A DNA stretch of 53,202 bases from an uncultured Elusimicrobia bacterium (GTDB lineage: Bacteria > Elusimicrobiota > Elusimicrobia > Elusimicrobiales > UBA9959), in assembly GCA_903873295.1 (NCBI GenBank), contig CAIQNV010000147.1, positions 1-53,202 on the forward strand, read 5' to 3'. The translations under genes were made by a program, and so were the position numbers. The notes beneath the pieces were generated by a model that saw only the letters and a list, made by a program, of their open reading frames with translations, did not search any database and was not told the DNA's origin. This document shows, one piece after another, positions 27,028 through 38,100 of the stretch. How positions within the stretch are numbered: the stretch's first letter is position 1; the number at the start of each line of letters is the position of its first letter.

Positions 27028-27756
27028 ATGTCCGGAAAAAAACTGGCGCTGGCGTTTATATTATCGGTTTCCCTGTTCGCCGGCGCCGGCAGCGGGCAGG
27101 CAAAACAGAATAAGCACTCCGGGCATTATCTGACGCCCGGCGCGCGATCGGCCGCCCTGATCGCGCCGGCGCCGGCCGACGGCTCGGAAACCGATAAGGC
27201 GGACCTGGCGGCGCTCCACGAGTGGCAGAATAAACGGACCAGGGAGGAGTGCGACCGCGCGAAAACGGAAACGAGCGCTTCCTACGAGGAAGTGTTCGGA
27301 GCCCTCTCGCCGTTCCCGAAGCCTCTGCCTGAAAAGGCCGCGGCCATCCTTGCCGGAATAAAAGCCGATACCGACGACACGGTCGAAATGATAAAGAGCC
27401 GTTTCAACAGGCAGCGCCCCTTTAAGCGGGACCCGGCGCTTACCCCCTGCATCGACCCCGGCCTCGGAAAAATAGGACCTCTTGCCTACCCCAGCGGCCA
27501 CGCGACTATCTCCAGAGTGTTCGCGCTGCTTCTCTCCGACCTGGTTCCGGGGAAAAAAGCCGTTTTTATGGCCAAAGCCGACGAAACCGCGCTGAACAGG
27601 GTGATAGCGGGCGTTCATCACCCTTCGGATATCGAGGCCGGAAAGCGCCTGGCGGACAGCCTGTATTCGCAGTTCCTGAAAGCGCCGGCTTTTAAAAAAG
27701 ACCTGAAGAAATTGCGCGCCCTCCTCTTAAAGGAGCCAGCCGCCGCCCCGAACTAA
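27028..27756 (+). CDS. Secreted PAP2-family acid phosphatase
   Basis: A 242-residue protein with a signal peptide (first ~25 residues) and the three PAP2 motifs: KSRFNRQRP near residue 118, YPSGHATISR near 153 and NRVIAGVHHPSDIEAG near 191. The catalytic His, Arg and Asp are all present. This matches class A bacterial non-specific acid phosphatases of the periplasm. It begins 29 bases after pyrB and may share its transcript; it converges on the second repeat protein with an 8-base gap. Confidence 0.93.
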   Translation: MSGKKLALAFILSVSLFAGAGSGQAKQNKHSGHYLTPGARSAALIAPAPADGSETDKADLAALHEWQNKRTREECDRAKTETSASYEEVFGALSPFPKPLPEKAAAILAGIKADTDDTVEMIKSRFNRQRPFKRDPALTPCIDPGLGKIGPLAYPSGHATISRVFALLLSDLVPGKKAVFMAKADETALNRVIAGVHHPSDIEAGKRLADSLYSQFLKAPAFKKDLKKLRALLLKEPAAAPN

Positions 27757-27764
27757 CCGCGGGG

Positions 27765-28895
27765 CTACCAGCCCATGCAGCCGCACTGCGCGACCACCTG
27801 CCCGTTTACGGTTTCGGCGCCGTTATTCCCGGGATAAAAAGTAACTCCGCCGCATACCTGGGCGGTGCCGGTGCCGATGGTCTGTTCCACATAATTCGTG
27901 ATCTTACCGGAGAAGCCGGCGCCTATCACGGCGCAGGCCCTGCCGCAGGCGTCGGCCCAGACGGCGTTCAGCGCCGTCGGACGGTTCGCCGCGAGCTGTA
28001 TATAGGCGGCGCCGTTGCACGACGCCAGTTTCTTATAGGGCACATTATTGCCGTTGATATAGATATCCCCGGCCACCTCCAGCTTCGCCCCCGGATTCGT
28101 CGTCCCGATGCCGATATTGCCGCCCGTCGTGGACCTTATAACGTTCCCCGCATCAGCGCCAAGCGTATACACCAGAGTCCCGCCCGGCGCGGAAGTGACA
28201 TAGGTCCCGTTATAAACCGCGCTTCCTCCGGAAACCGCGGTCAGATCCAGGTTCACCAGAGAATAGACCCCGGTTTTAAGATAGACGGTATAGGTGCCCG
28301 CGTTGTCGTAATAGACGACGATGTCGGAGCTGCCGAACGTGCCGAAAGCGGTGCCGATGGCGGTGAGGCCTTCCCGTCCGGCAAAGGTCACGTTCGCGCT
28401 CACCCGGCCTTGCGACTGGACATGGCCGGCCAGGATGCCGTCTATTTTAAACTCGCCGTTGTTCGACGAGAACGTGCCCAGCGGATAATACCTGGCCGTC
28501 AGATCGTAGCCCTGGTCCACGTAAACGGAAAAAGCCTTGTTTCCGCTTATCTGCAGTTTGGCGCCCGGCGCCGCGGTCCCGATGCCGACATTGCCGGCAA
28601 AATAGTTATTGCCGGTCCCGCTGGAGATCAGAACTCCGGTCTGACTGATGCTGCCGTTAACCGCAAGTTTCTGGTCCGGCGCCGTAGTCCCGATGCCGAC
28701 GCTGCCGTCTTTTACCACGAAGGTGGACACGCCCACGGCGAAGCCGCCGCCGGGAATGGCCGCGGACCCCCTGAGGACGGAGTAGCCGTCCACCGAAAAT
28801 CTGTCCAGGACTTCAAATTCAGCGGCATGGAGCGGCATCCCCGCCGGAAGGGCGGCAAAAAAAGCGGCGGGTAAAAGTTTCTTGATCAGCCCCAT
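27765..28895 (-). CDS. Secreted repeat protein (VGIGTTAPGAKL repeats), second copy
   Basis: A 376-residue paralogue of the protein at 11838-13601. ATG 28895 gives the signal peptide (MGLIKKLLPAAFF...LHA); the 19 upstream codons overlap a conserved leader. The first mature segment FEVLDRFSVDGYSVLRGSA and the next ~45 residues are nearly the same in both. Only three or four VGIGT(T/A)xPGxKL motifs are present. The C-terminal ~85 residues differ completely from the paralogue and contain five or six cysteines (including CGRAC and QCGCMGW), suggesting disulfides. The pair thus shares an anchor and repeat region but has swapped tails, as in surface proteins with variable binding ends. Confidence 0.75.
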   Translation of the reverse strand: MGLIKKLLPAAFFAALPAGMPLHAAEFEVLDRFSVDGYSVLRGSAAIPGGGFAVGVSTFVVKDGSVGIGTTAPDQKLAVNGSISQTGVLISSGTGNNYFAGNVGIGTAAPGAKLQISGNKAFSVYVDQGYDLTARYYPLGTFSSNNGEFKIDGILAGHVQSQGRVSANVTFAGREGLTAIGTAFGTFGSSDIVVYYDNAGTYTVYLKTGVYSLVNLDLTAVSGGSAVYNGTYVTSAPGGTLVYTLGADAGNVIRSTTGGNIGIGTTNPGAKLEVAGDIYINGNNVPYKKLASCNGAAYIQLAANRPTALNAVWADACGRACAVIGAGFSGKITNYVEQTIGTGTAQVCGGVTFYPGNNGAETVNGQVVAQCGCMGW

Positions 28896-28950
28896 ACAGT
28901 AAAAGTCTGCCGCACAAATACATCTTTGCCGAAGCTTTAAATAGCGCCGC

Positions 28951-29071
28951 AACCGGCCGCGCGCGGTTTGGGCGGCCGATTTTACAGTGAGTTTTCAGCA
29001 GCCCTTGCGCTCCTGAAAACGCGTGTATAATATATATGATTTTAGCGGCTGAATCCCGAAGGAATACCGAA
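28951..29071 (-). promoter_or_regulatory. Promoter and structured leader of the second repeat protein
   Basis: On the minus strand TTCGGTATTCC (29061-29071) and TTCGGGATTCA (29050-29060) are 11-base direct repeats, followed by a -10-like TATTAT (29027-29032) and, in the leader, a hairpin AACCG...CGGTT (28951-28955 with 28964-28968). The elements are in the same order as before the paralogue at 13601, at slightly different distances. Confidence 0.5.
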
Positions 29072-29101
29072 GCGATCTATCGTCCGCGGCGGCGGCCCGG
29101 G

Positions 29102-29569
29102 TCAAATATCCCTGAATGTTTTAGCCAGCCTTTCCATCGCGACTTCCTTTATCCTTGCCTCGAGCGCCTTATGCCCGCTCAGGACCGCGGCCAGTTCCTG
29201 CGCCTCGAACCTGAACACTCTGCATTTTTCTTCCGTCCTGACGGTCGCGGAGCGGGGAACGCTCAGGAGAAAACCCATTTCCCCGAAAAAATCCCCTTTT
29301 CCGAGTCTGCCTATTTCCTCAGGCTCTACGCCCAGGGTTTTCTTTACGGAAAGTCTGCCCGAATATACCACAAAAAAATCCCGGCCTTCTTCCCCTTCTT
29401 TTATTATCTCGACTCCGGAAGGATACTCGAACAGCTCGATATGAGCCATGCCGGAGATTATTTTTTTCAGGGCGGGCTTTTCCGCCAGGGGGACGGAAAG
29501 CGTAAGCGCGGAAGCCAGCCAGTCCAGCTCCGCCGGCCCCATGTTTATTTTTTCGGTGTTTATTTCCAT
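29102..29569 (-). CDS. Stand-alone cyclic-nucleotide-binding domain protein
   Basis: A 155-residue protein consisting of a single CRP/PKA-type cyclic-nucleotide-binding domain. The beta-barrel runs from about residue 46 (ELFEYPSGVEIIKEGEEGRDFFVVYSG), and the phosphate-binding cassette GDFFGEMGFLLSVPRSATV (about 91-109) keeps the Gly-Glu and Arg-Ser residues that contact the cyclic phosphate, so it should bind cAMP or cGMP. There is no helix-turn-helix or other output domain, so it probably acts by contacting a partner. It lies 54 bases after the 754-residue secreted protein's stop and may be co-transcribed with it. Confidence 0.85.
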   Translation of the reverse strand: MEINTEKINMGPAELDWLASALTLSVPLAEKPALKKIISGMAHIELFEYPSGVEIIKEGEEGRDFFVVYSGRLSVKKTLGVEPEEIGRLGKGDFFGEMGFLLSVPRSATVRTEEKCRVFRFEAQELAAVLSGHKALEARIKEVAMERLAKTFRDI

Positions 29570-29623
29570 AGGGATTATTTTACTTAAATTCGTCTCCTCA
29601 ATGCAGGCGGAGGCCTGGCCGGC

Positions 29624-31888
29624 TCAATCGGTCAGCAGCGAGGGCTCCGCGAAGCGCTCGCGCGCCTGGTTCACTTCGGCTATCGTACCGTCGAAACTGT
29701 TGTCGCGGTTATTGAAGAACTGATAGTTCTGCGTCACATCCGCCTCGCCTTTCACGCGCTTGTCGGTGTGCACATAAACCTCGGCGGAGACGTTTCCGGG
29801 CCTCACCAACTGCACCACCACCTTAAGGAAATCCTCGTACTTCAGGCCGCTCTTCGAGCCGCCGGCGGCCACTTTGGCGAGTTTTTCCGACTGGGACTTC
29901 CAGTCGGAGGCCTCCTTCACGGAGGCGATGTCGCGGATGACCTGCGTGGCGGTATAAGCCAGAGTGGCCACTATATCCAGCGGGTTTGCGCCGCTGTCGT
30001 AGCGCTCCGAGGGGTCGAGGCCCAGACGCTTTGAAACAGCCAGGGAATCGTAGGCCACCTCGCCTTTTTTGTTTATAGTGAAAAGGTCCATGATCTTGTC
30101 GATTATGAGGGCGTCCGCCGCGCGCATCATATTCATATAGGCCTTCAGAATGGCCTGGGCCGGGGCGAAGAGGATCTCCTGGACGCCGCGCTCATTGATC
30201 AGGAGCTTGAAGCTCATCACGGCCGATTTATAGCATTTTGAAGGCCGGCCGGTCAGGCTATTCCCGTCGGGATCGGTGCTTTCCTCCTCGGGAAGCGGAG
30301 GGAAGATATTCGCGGAGGGCAGCACATTGCTTTCATCGGTGCCGTCGCCGTTCATGCCGACATAGCGCAGCACGCTGTTGGCTTTTTCGAGCATGTAGCG
30401 GGCCGTGCCGTCGCCCTGCTTCACAAAGCCCTCGTACTGCTGGTACATCAGCACCGGCCGGGTGGCCTGGCCGCCGGTTCCCTCTTTATTGACCACATAG
30501 ACGTTCTTCTGCGAATCATACTTCATCACGGTGCCTACGAAGGGGATATTCAGCGAGCTGCTGTTGTTCACGCGGGTCTGCTGCTGCACATGCAGCGTTT
30601 CGCCTTCTTTGTCCAGCGACTGATAGCGGTTGTAAGAGGAGCTCCAGGTGTTGTTGTGGGTATGCAGCACGGGGATCTGAATATTTATATTATCGGAGTG
30701 CCCGTGGTAGATATTGCTGCCGGCGTAGGACGATTCGGCGTCCACGGCCTGGCCCGCCTGGCCGGCCGCGCCTTCTATTTCGCCAAGGCCGCCGGCGCTC
30801 TCGTCGTTCTCGGAAAAATTATTAAAGCGCAGGCCCAGCTCGATGAAGCGCTTCACTATGCCGAAGTCGCCGGCCAGGAACTTCTCCAGGGCGGCCATCT
30901 GCTCGGGATTGTTGGGATTGAGCATGAACTCCAGCAGGAGCTTCTTGCCCGAGAAGCTGGAGTGGCCGTAGGAAAGCTTGAGCGCGACGTACTTGTTTAT
31001 TTCTTTGGCCCAGGCCTTGTTGACCAGATCGGCCAGGATGTTCTCGGCGTTGATAAGGCCGATGTCGGCCATGGGAATCTCTATTGTGGAAGCGGAGAAG
31101 CCCACGCTGCGCGCTTCCACGCGGTCTATGCGCAGGCGCAGGCGCAGGTTATTGTCGTCCATGCGGTAAAGGGTGACGGAGGGCTTGGTCTCTTTGGTCT
31201 TGCCGGCCGAGAGCGTGACGTTGAGCACTTCATTGATAGCGCCGCCCACGCTGGCGCCGAAGCCTATGCGCAGGGTCAGGGGGAACTTCCAGATCTCGCC
31301 GTTCTGCATCTCGGCTATGCGGCCGGCCTTGGCGGGGAGTATGGTCTTGACCTGGTAAAGCTTTATCAGGGTATCCAGCTCTTTGCAGTAGCGGTCGCTT
31401 TCCAGCGGGCGCACCACCAGGGACTTCCCTTCCAGCACTCCGGTCAGGCTTACGCCCAGGCCCTGCACATTGGGCAACTGGAGCACCTCGTTCCCCAGCG
31501 CGGCCGAGAGGCTGACCTTTACTTCATCCACAAGCGCGACCTTTTCGTTCGGCAGCTTGCGCATATAGCGATTGAATTCTCCGCCCAGGCCTAGGACCTT
31601 CACCAGCTTGCCGTCCTTGTTGAGCTTGAGCTCGGCGCTTTTGCAGATATCGTCGACAGTGTCTTTCTTCAGGTCTTCCCAGAAATGAGCCAGCTCGCTT
31701 GAAACGGAGGCGCCGGTGGAGACGGTCGGGGTTTTAAGGCTTTTGGATTCTTCCTTAAGGGCGTTTACGCTGTCCGAAAAGGAAGCTCCGCCGCCGCCGT
31801 CAAAACCGAGGGCGGAGGCTGTTGCAGGAAGGACCGCGAGCAAGAGGAGGACCGCAGAAACGGAAACGAGGCTTTTGGTTGATCTCAT
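29624..31888 (-). CDS. Large secreted protein of unknown function
   Basis: A 754-residue protein with a signal peptide (about residues 1-26, ending ASALG). Residues 90-330 are rich in beta-strand-like alternation; residues 380-460 are low-complexity, Ser/Asn/His-rich (HGHSDNINIQ, THNNTWSSSYN), and the C-terminal third is helical and charged. There is only a handful of cysteines and no catalytic motif that I can name. The size and composition suggest a surface or matrix protein. It is divergent from the Fn3 giant, with 260 bases between them. I do not recognise the family. Confidence 0.75.
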   Translation of the reverse strand: MRSTKSLVSVSAVLLLLAVLPATASALGFDGGGGASFSDSVNALKEESKSLKTPTVSTGASVSSELAHFWEDLKKDTVDDICKSAELKLNKDGKLVKVLGLGGEFNRYMRKLPNEKVALVDEVKVSLSAALGNEVLQLPNVQGLGVSLTGVLEGKSLVVRPLESDRYCKELDTLIKLYQVKTILPAKAGRIAEMQNGEIWKFPLTLRIGFGASVGGAINEVLNVTLSAGKTKETKPSVTLYRMDDNNLRLRLRIDRVEARSVGFSASTIEIPMADIGLINAENILADLVNKAWAKEINKYVALKLSYGHSSFSGKKLLLEFMLNPNNPEQMAALEKFLAGDFGIVKRFIELGLRFNNFSENDESAGGLGEIEGAAGQAGQAVDAESSYAGSNIYHGHSDNINIQIPVLHTHNNTWSSSYNRYQSLDKEGETLHVQQQTRVNNSSSLNIPFVGTVMKYDSQKNVYVVNKEGTGGQATRPVLMYQQYEGFVKQGDGTARYMLEKANSVLRYVGMNGDGTDESNVLPSANIFPPLPEEESTDPDGNSLTGRPSKCYKSAVMSFKLLINERGVQEILFAPAQAILKAYMNMMRAADALIIDKIMDLFTINKKGEVAYDSLAVSKRLGLDPSERYDSGANPLDIVATLAYTATQVIRDIASVKEASDWKSQSEKLAKVAAGGSKSGLKYEDFLKVVVQLVRPGNVSAEVYVHTDKRVKGEADVTQNYQFFNNRDNSFDGTIAEVNQARERFAEPSLLTD

Positions 31889-32148
31889 ATTCAGAGTATA
31901 GCCCGGCGCCCCGGTTTTAAGAAGTGGCCAAATACCCAGCTTAAGGGAATTTTAATGCCTACGCTTACCTGGGCCCGGCCGGGCCGGATTATAGGCCTTT
32001 AGGCCCGGCATGGCTTATAAGACGCCTTTATATACGCAAAAGAGTTTTTAAAGTGCTACAATAATTTTTTGGACGATACAGCCGGTCTTTCACGGGTTCT
32101 GTAAGGGGCTTTTTAAATTTCCCGCTGAATTCCGCCGAGGTACAGAGA
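31889..32148. other. Divergent intergenic region with a possible promoter for the Fn3 protein
   Basis: The gap holds a 14-base perfect palindrome GGCCCGGCCGGGCC (31972-31985), a nearby GGCCT-TT-AGGCC hairpin, and an extended -10 TGCTACAAT (TACAAT at 32057-32062) with no strong -35, about 90 bases before the Fn3 ATG. No coding frame is seen. Confidence 0.4.
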
Positions 32149-35100
32149 ATGCCGCTAAAGAAAATAAAAGTTTTGCTGCGCGCGCTGCCGCTTTTCCTTT
32201 TTATCGCCGGACTCGGCGCGACGGCCGACGCCGCCGTGTCGAAAACCTCGAAAAGGGTCATCCGCTACGCCGCCAACCCGGCGCTTAAGGTCGTGCCCGG
32301 CTTTAACGCGGCCGCGCTTTCCACCACGAGCCTGCAGTGGAGCTGGTCCACCGGCACTTTTACGGGGTCGGGGATCACCGGCTATCATCTTTATTCCTCG
32401 AGCACAGCCGCGGTCATAGATCTAAGCCTGAACACGACCTATTATATCGATGCCGGCCTGGGGGTCAATAAACAATTCACCCGGTGGATAACCTCCTATG
32501 ACGGCTCCGGCCAGGGCAGCGATTCGGACCATATAGAGAAATATACCTACGCTTTGCCGCCGACCACTATCACTTTAAGCACGGTGACGGCCGAGAGCGT
32601 CTATGTCACCTGGCATTTCAGTTCCGCCACGGCTTATGCCGTAGAATGTTCCACCAACAACGGGACGGATTATGTCCGCAACCGGGACGTCTTTGTGCCC
32701 TGGCAGACCATTCCGCTGCTGAGCAACAAAGAGTATCTCATCAGGCTGGGCGCCCTGAACGGGGACAATGAGCTGACTCCCGGAGCTTACAGCGTGATCA
32801 GGGCTACCACCACGCCGCCGCTGGACCTGGCCATGACCGGGGTCGCTCTTTCCTCCTACACCATCCAGTGGCAGTGGTCCACGGGCACTTTCACCGGCAC
32901 GGGGATAACCGGCTACCGCATCTATCGCTCCACCACCGCGGCCGACGAAGTGCTCCCTGCGGACGAGTATGAGGGCGAGGCGGTAGCCGACATCACGGGC
33001 GCGGCCGCCGCTTCCTGGATAGAAGCTTTTGTCGACGGAGGCACTACGACCATCGCGGCGAATTCCAGGCACACGCGCTGGATCAAAGCGGTCGGGGACA
33101 AGCTTGTCGACGGGGATTTCCTTGTAAGCCTGAACAAGACCAACTTCCAAAGATACACCTATGCCATCGCCCCCGCCACCACCACGGTGGGATGGCTTGA
33201 CCCCGACCCCTACTGGGTCGCGCACGTCTGGGAAAATTCTCTCAGCCTTATCTGGACGCCCCGCCTGGGGGCCTCCGAAGCCGGTAAATATGTGATCGAC
33301 TATTCCACCACAGCGGGCTTTGCGGTGGCGGTATCCTCTAAGATAACCACCGGGAATCCCGATACGGTGACCGGATTGACTGAAAACACCAAGTATGACC
33401 TGCGTCTCGGAGCGATAAACGGCGACGAGCTGCAGACTCCGGCGAACGGGCTGAACCCTTTCGCTTACAGCCAGACGTACAAGGTGATAACCCGCCCCAA
33501 ACCGCCTTCCGATTTTTTATGCGGCGCGTTTACGGACACCGCGCTAAAATGCACCTGGTCTGCCTCCGCCTATGCGAATCCAGGCTATATAGACGGCTAC
33601 TCCATAGGCGACCTGCATTACCGCACGACGGCCGGGGTGAGGGAGATCTACTGGGACCCGCTGGATTTCCTGCCCGGAGTTGCCAGCAGCGAATACAGCC
33701 TTGATTATCTGCTGACGAACAGCAGCCACACCATCTCCGTCTGGGTATCGCAGACCGACCCCGCCTGGGTGACAGGCAACCCTCATTTCGACGCAAGTCC
33801 CAAGGAGTGGGAATTCTATTACAACAACTTCGGGAGCTACCGGCTGGATCAGGATGCCGCCACTTTCGCCACGCCCCCCAACAACGTCGTTTTCGACACG
33901 GTGACCGCGCGCTCCGCGGGACTATGGTGGAAGGAACCTGTAGTTCCGGCTACGAAGTACCGCATCGAGCGCTCCACCACCACCGGAGAAAAAGGGCCCT
34001 GGGTCTTTATTTCCAGCGTGACCGGCTCTCATTATAACGATCTCGGGCCTTCTCCCGACGGCCTTACCCCCCAGACTACCTATTCTTACCGGGTAGGGGC
34101 CGTAAATCTGGTCGGAGCACAAACCCTCGGCCTCCCCGCCGCCACCGGCGGGAACCGCAGGGATTACAGCTTTGTCAGCAGCACCATAACCAAACATATC
34201 GCGCCCGCACTGTCCGGAACCGGGGCCAGCACGACCTCCATAACCTGGGCGTGGCTGGATACCGTGCCGCAGGTGACGTCATACAACCTTTATACGGCCA
34301 CGGACGGGGTGATAGCCGCGGGCATCCTCTTCCCCGCCGCCTCCTATCTTGAGGTCAACCTGTCCAGCGCGAACGCGAGATATACGCGGCGCGTGCGCTC
34401 GGTGGCGCCCGACGGGGAAGGGGCTTATTCCGAGTTTTCCGCCTCCACCCTGACCAACCCGCCGACCGCCCTGGTCGTTACCAGCTCCGGCATCCACTCC
34501 CTGTCGCTGAGCTGGACGGCCAGCGAAAGCCCACGCTACAAAATAGACCGGTCCACGAACGGGATCTTGTGGACTAACGTGAAGAATTGGAACGATAATT
34601 TTTCCGCCACCGCCTACAGCGACTACCACCTGCGCTACGGCACCACCTACTACTACGCCGTCAGCGGCTACAATGACGACGGCGCCGTTTCCATCTCCAG
34701 CGCGATCATTACGAACAGGACCCTGCCGCTGCCGGCCGGCTACACCGCGGTGTTCGCCACCGCCGCCGTCAGCGCGACGGCGCCGCTGCCCGCCCCCAGC
34801 CTGTCGCTGATAACCGTGGCTATTCCGCTCGGCACGCCCGACGGCTATTTCGCCATAAGCACCAACGCGGCCGCGAGCCCGCTCGAGATACCGAAAAGCA
34901 GCCTGGACGCCGCGACGAGCAAACTGAAGACCGCTTCCCTTGTGCCCGGGTCCATAGTGGAGCTGCATTTATACGACGTTTACGGCGACCCCTCCGCCCT
35001 GACGGCCCCGGCCAGGATAACCTTTACTTACACGGACGCGAACACCGATAATATCGTGGACGGCACTACACCGCAGGCACAGGCCGCCTCGCTGGACCTG

Positions 35101-38100
35101 TTCGATCTGAACATGAGCGCCCTGATCTGGAACCAGCGGCAGGACTCCGTGGTCACCACAGCCGCAAAAAGCGTGTATTCCGATGTCGGCTATTTTTCCT
35201 TCTACGCGCTGGGCGCCGTGACCGTGCCGAAGGTCTTTTCCGCGACCGCCCTTTCTACCACCAGCATAGAATGGAGCTGGCCCCTCGGCGGCACCGGCAT
35301 AGACGGCTATCACCTGTATTCTTCAAGCGCTCCCGGGTACATAGTTTTACATTCTACCGTAACCTCTTACACGGACACCGGGCTCGGCGTCAACAAACCC
35401 TATACCCGGTGGGTGAAAGTTTCCAGCGCGGCCGTCGAGATAAGCGAATCGGAACATATACAGAAATACACCTACGCCCTGCCGCCGGATAATATACTTA
35501 TACCGCCCTACACCATCCGTCCCGGCACGATCACCGCCACCAGCGCCTATTTCGAATGGTATTGGTCAACGGCGACCGCGTATGACATCCAGTGCTCTAC
35601 CAACGGCGGAGCCGATTATACCCACAACCGGGCCTCGTTCGTCCCCTGGCAGGAGATACCTCTCCTGAGCAACAGGAACTATATGGTCAGGCTGGGGGCG
35701 ATAAACGGCGACAATGAAACGACCCCCGGCCTCTACAGCGCGATCAGAACATTCATCACGCCGCCGCTCGACATGGTCATCTCCACCGCCGTGGCCCTTT
35801 CTTCCTATACCATACGCTGGAGCTGGGCCACCGACATAGCCGCCACCGGGATAACCGGCTACCGCATCTACTCAAGCACCGGCGGAGTGGTCTATTCCAC
35901 GTCGAATGTGGCGATCAGTTCCTGGACGGAAACTTACTTCGACGGCGCCGCGCCCGCAGTGCCCGTAGCGAATTCACAGCACGGGCGCTGGATAAAAGCG
36001 GTCGGGATACTCGAAAGCCCGGGCTCCGCCGAATACAAGAAATACACCTACGCGATAGCGCCGGCGAGCTGCGGTCTGGTTTCCCCGGACTTCCTGAACG
36101 TTCATCCCGATTCCGTGAACCTTAACTGGACCCCCCGCCTGTCGCCCTCCGAAGCCGGTAAATATGTGATAGATTACGCTACGGCCACCGTGGCGGAAAG
36201 CTCGGCCGATTTCAACGTAGCCCTGACGTCGATCGTGGTCGCCGGGCCGCCCGCCCTCGTAACCGGCCTGGCCTGGGACACCAAGCACGATTTCAGGATC
36301 GGGGCCATTAACGGAGACAATGAACAAACTCCGGATAACGCTCTTAACCCTTACGCCTACAGCGCGCGGTACAAAGTGATCACCAGGCTTGTTATTCCCG
36401 TACATTCCTGCACGGCGCTGACGGATACCAGCCTGAAGTGGTCCTGGTCGACCGGCACCTATACGAGCATGAATTATATCACCGGCTATGGGTTCGGCAT
36501 CTTAAGACATACCGACGACTGGGGCGATTTCTGGCAGCCGCTGGACTACATAGCCGGCGTCTCCTCCCATGAGTACGACTACAACCCGCCCGCACCTTTT
36601 TTGTACCCGGACCCTTATCTGCTCACCAACAGCACGCACACGCGGGGCTTGTGGGCCTATCAATCCTGGACCCCGAGCTGCTTCTCTTCTCCCGGAGACC
36701 CTGCGTGTTATTATTATTTCGGAAGCGCCGCCTCCGGTTCCACCTGCGCGACTTTCGCCACGCCGCCCAATGACGTAGTTTTCGACACCGTCGCGGCGCA
36801 CAGCATCGGCATCTGGTGGAAGGAGCCCGAGATCCCGGCTACCAAATACCAAGTGGAGCGCTCCACCACCACCGGAGAACAGGGGCCCTGGGTCTTTCTT
36901 TCAAGCGTGACAGGAAACCATTTCCTGGAAACCGGGCTCACCCCGTCTACGACCTATTCCTACCGCATCGGCGCCATAAACCGGCTGGGCTTCCTGACCA
37001 TCGGGTTATCTTCGGCGACCGACGGCAACAGGCGGGACTACAGTTTTGTAAGCAGCACAGTTACGAAGCATATTTCTCCCGCTCTGTCCGGGGCCGCGGT
37101 CAGCACGATCTCGATAAACTGGTCGTGGACCGACACCTTGCCGGGAGTGACGGCCTATAACCTTTACACGGACACGGGCGGGGTGATAGCGGTTGGCCTT
37201 AGTTCGTCCACCTTCTCTTATTTGGAAGTTAACCTGTCCAGCGCGAACGCCAGATGCACGCGGCGGCTGCGTTCGGTGGCTTCCGACGGCGAGGGCGACT
37301 ATTCGGAGAGAGCCGTCTCCACCCTGGCCAATCCGCCGGCCGCGCCCGTGATCATCAGCTCCGGGGTGCATACCCTGTCGCTGGGCTGGACCGCCAACGG
37401 CAGCGCCCGCTACACCCTGGACAGCTCACTGGACAGGAACTCGTGGAACGTCCTAAAATCCACGGGAGATGTTTTTGTTTCCACTTCTTTCACCCAGACG
37501 GGCCTGCGCTTCGCCACCACCTATTATTACTCCGTCAAAGGCTGCAACGACGATGGGCTTGTTTCGGTTTCAAGCGCTATTACGGCGGCCGCCATGACCC
37601 TGCCGCCGCCGCCTTCCTACGCCGTAGTGTTCGCCACCGCCGCGGCCGCCCTCAGCGTGACTAAGCCGCTGCCGGGCCTGGGCCAGGTGACAGTGACGAT
37701 CCCGGCCGGCACTCCCGACAGCTATTTCGACATAAGCACCAGTGCGGCCGCGAGCCCCATTGATATTGCTAAGAGCGGCCTGGACGCCGCGACGGCCAAG
37801 CTGACCAGCGTCTTCCTGCTTTCCGGGTCCATAATGGAACTGCACCTCTACGACGTGGTCGGCAATGCCCTGACGGCTGACCTTCCCAGCCCGGCAAGGA
37901 TCTCCGTAACCTATACGGACGCCGCCCCCGACGACGACATCGTGGACGGCACGCAGTTCCAGGCCGCCTCGCTCAGGCTGTTCAGCCTCGAAACGACCTC
38001 GCTGGTCTGGAACCAGCTGGTGAATTCCATGCTGGACAAAACCACAAAAACCGTCTACGCCGATATCCCCCACTTCTCTTTCTACGCGCTGGGCAGCATC

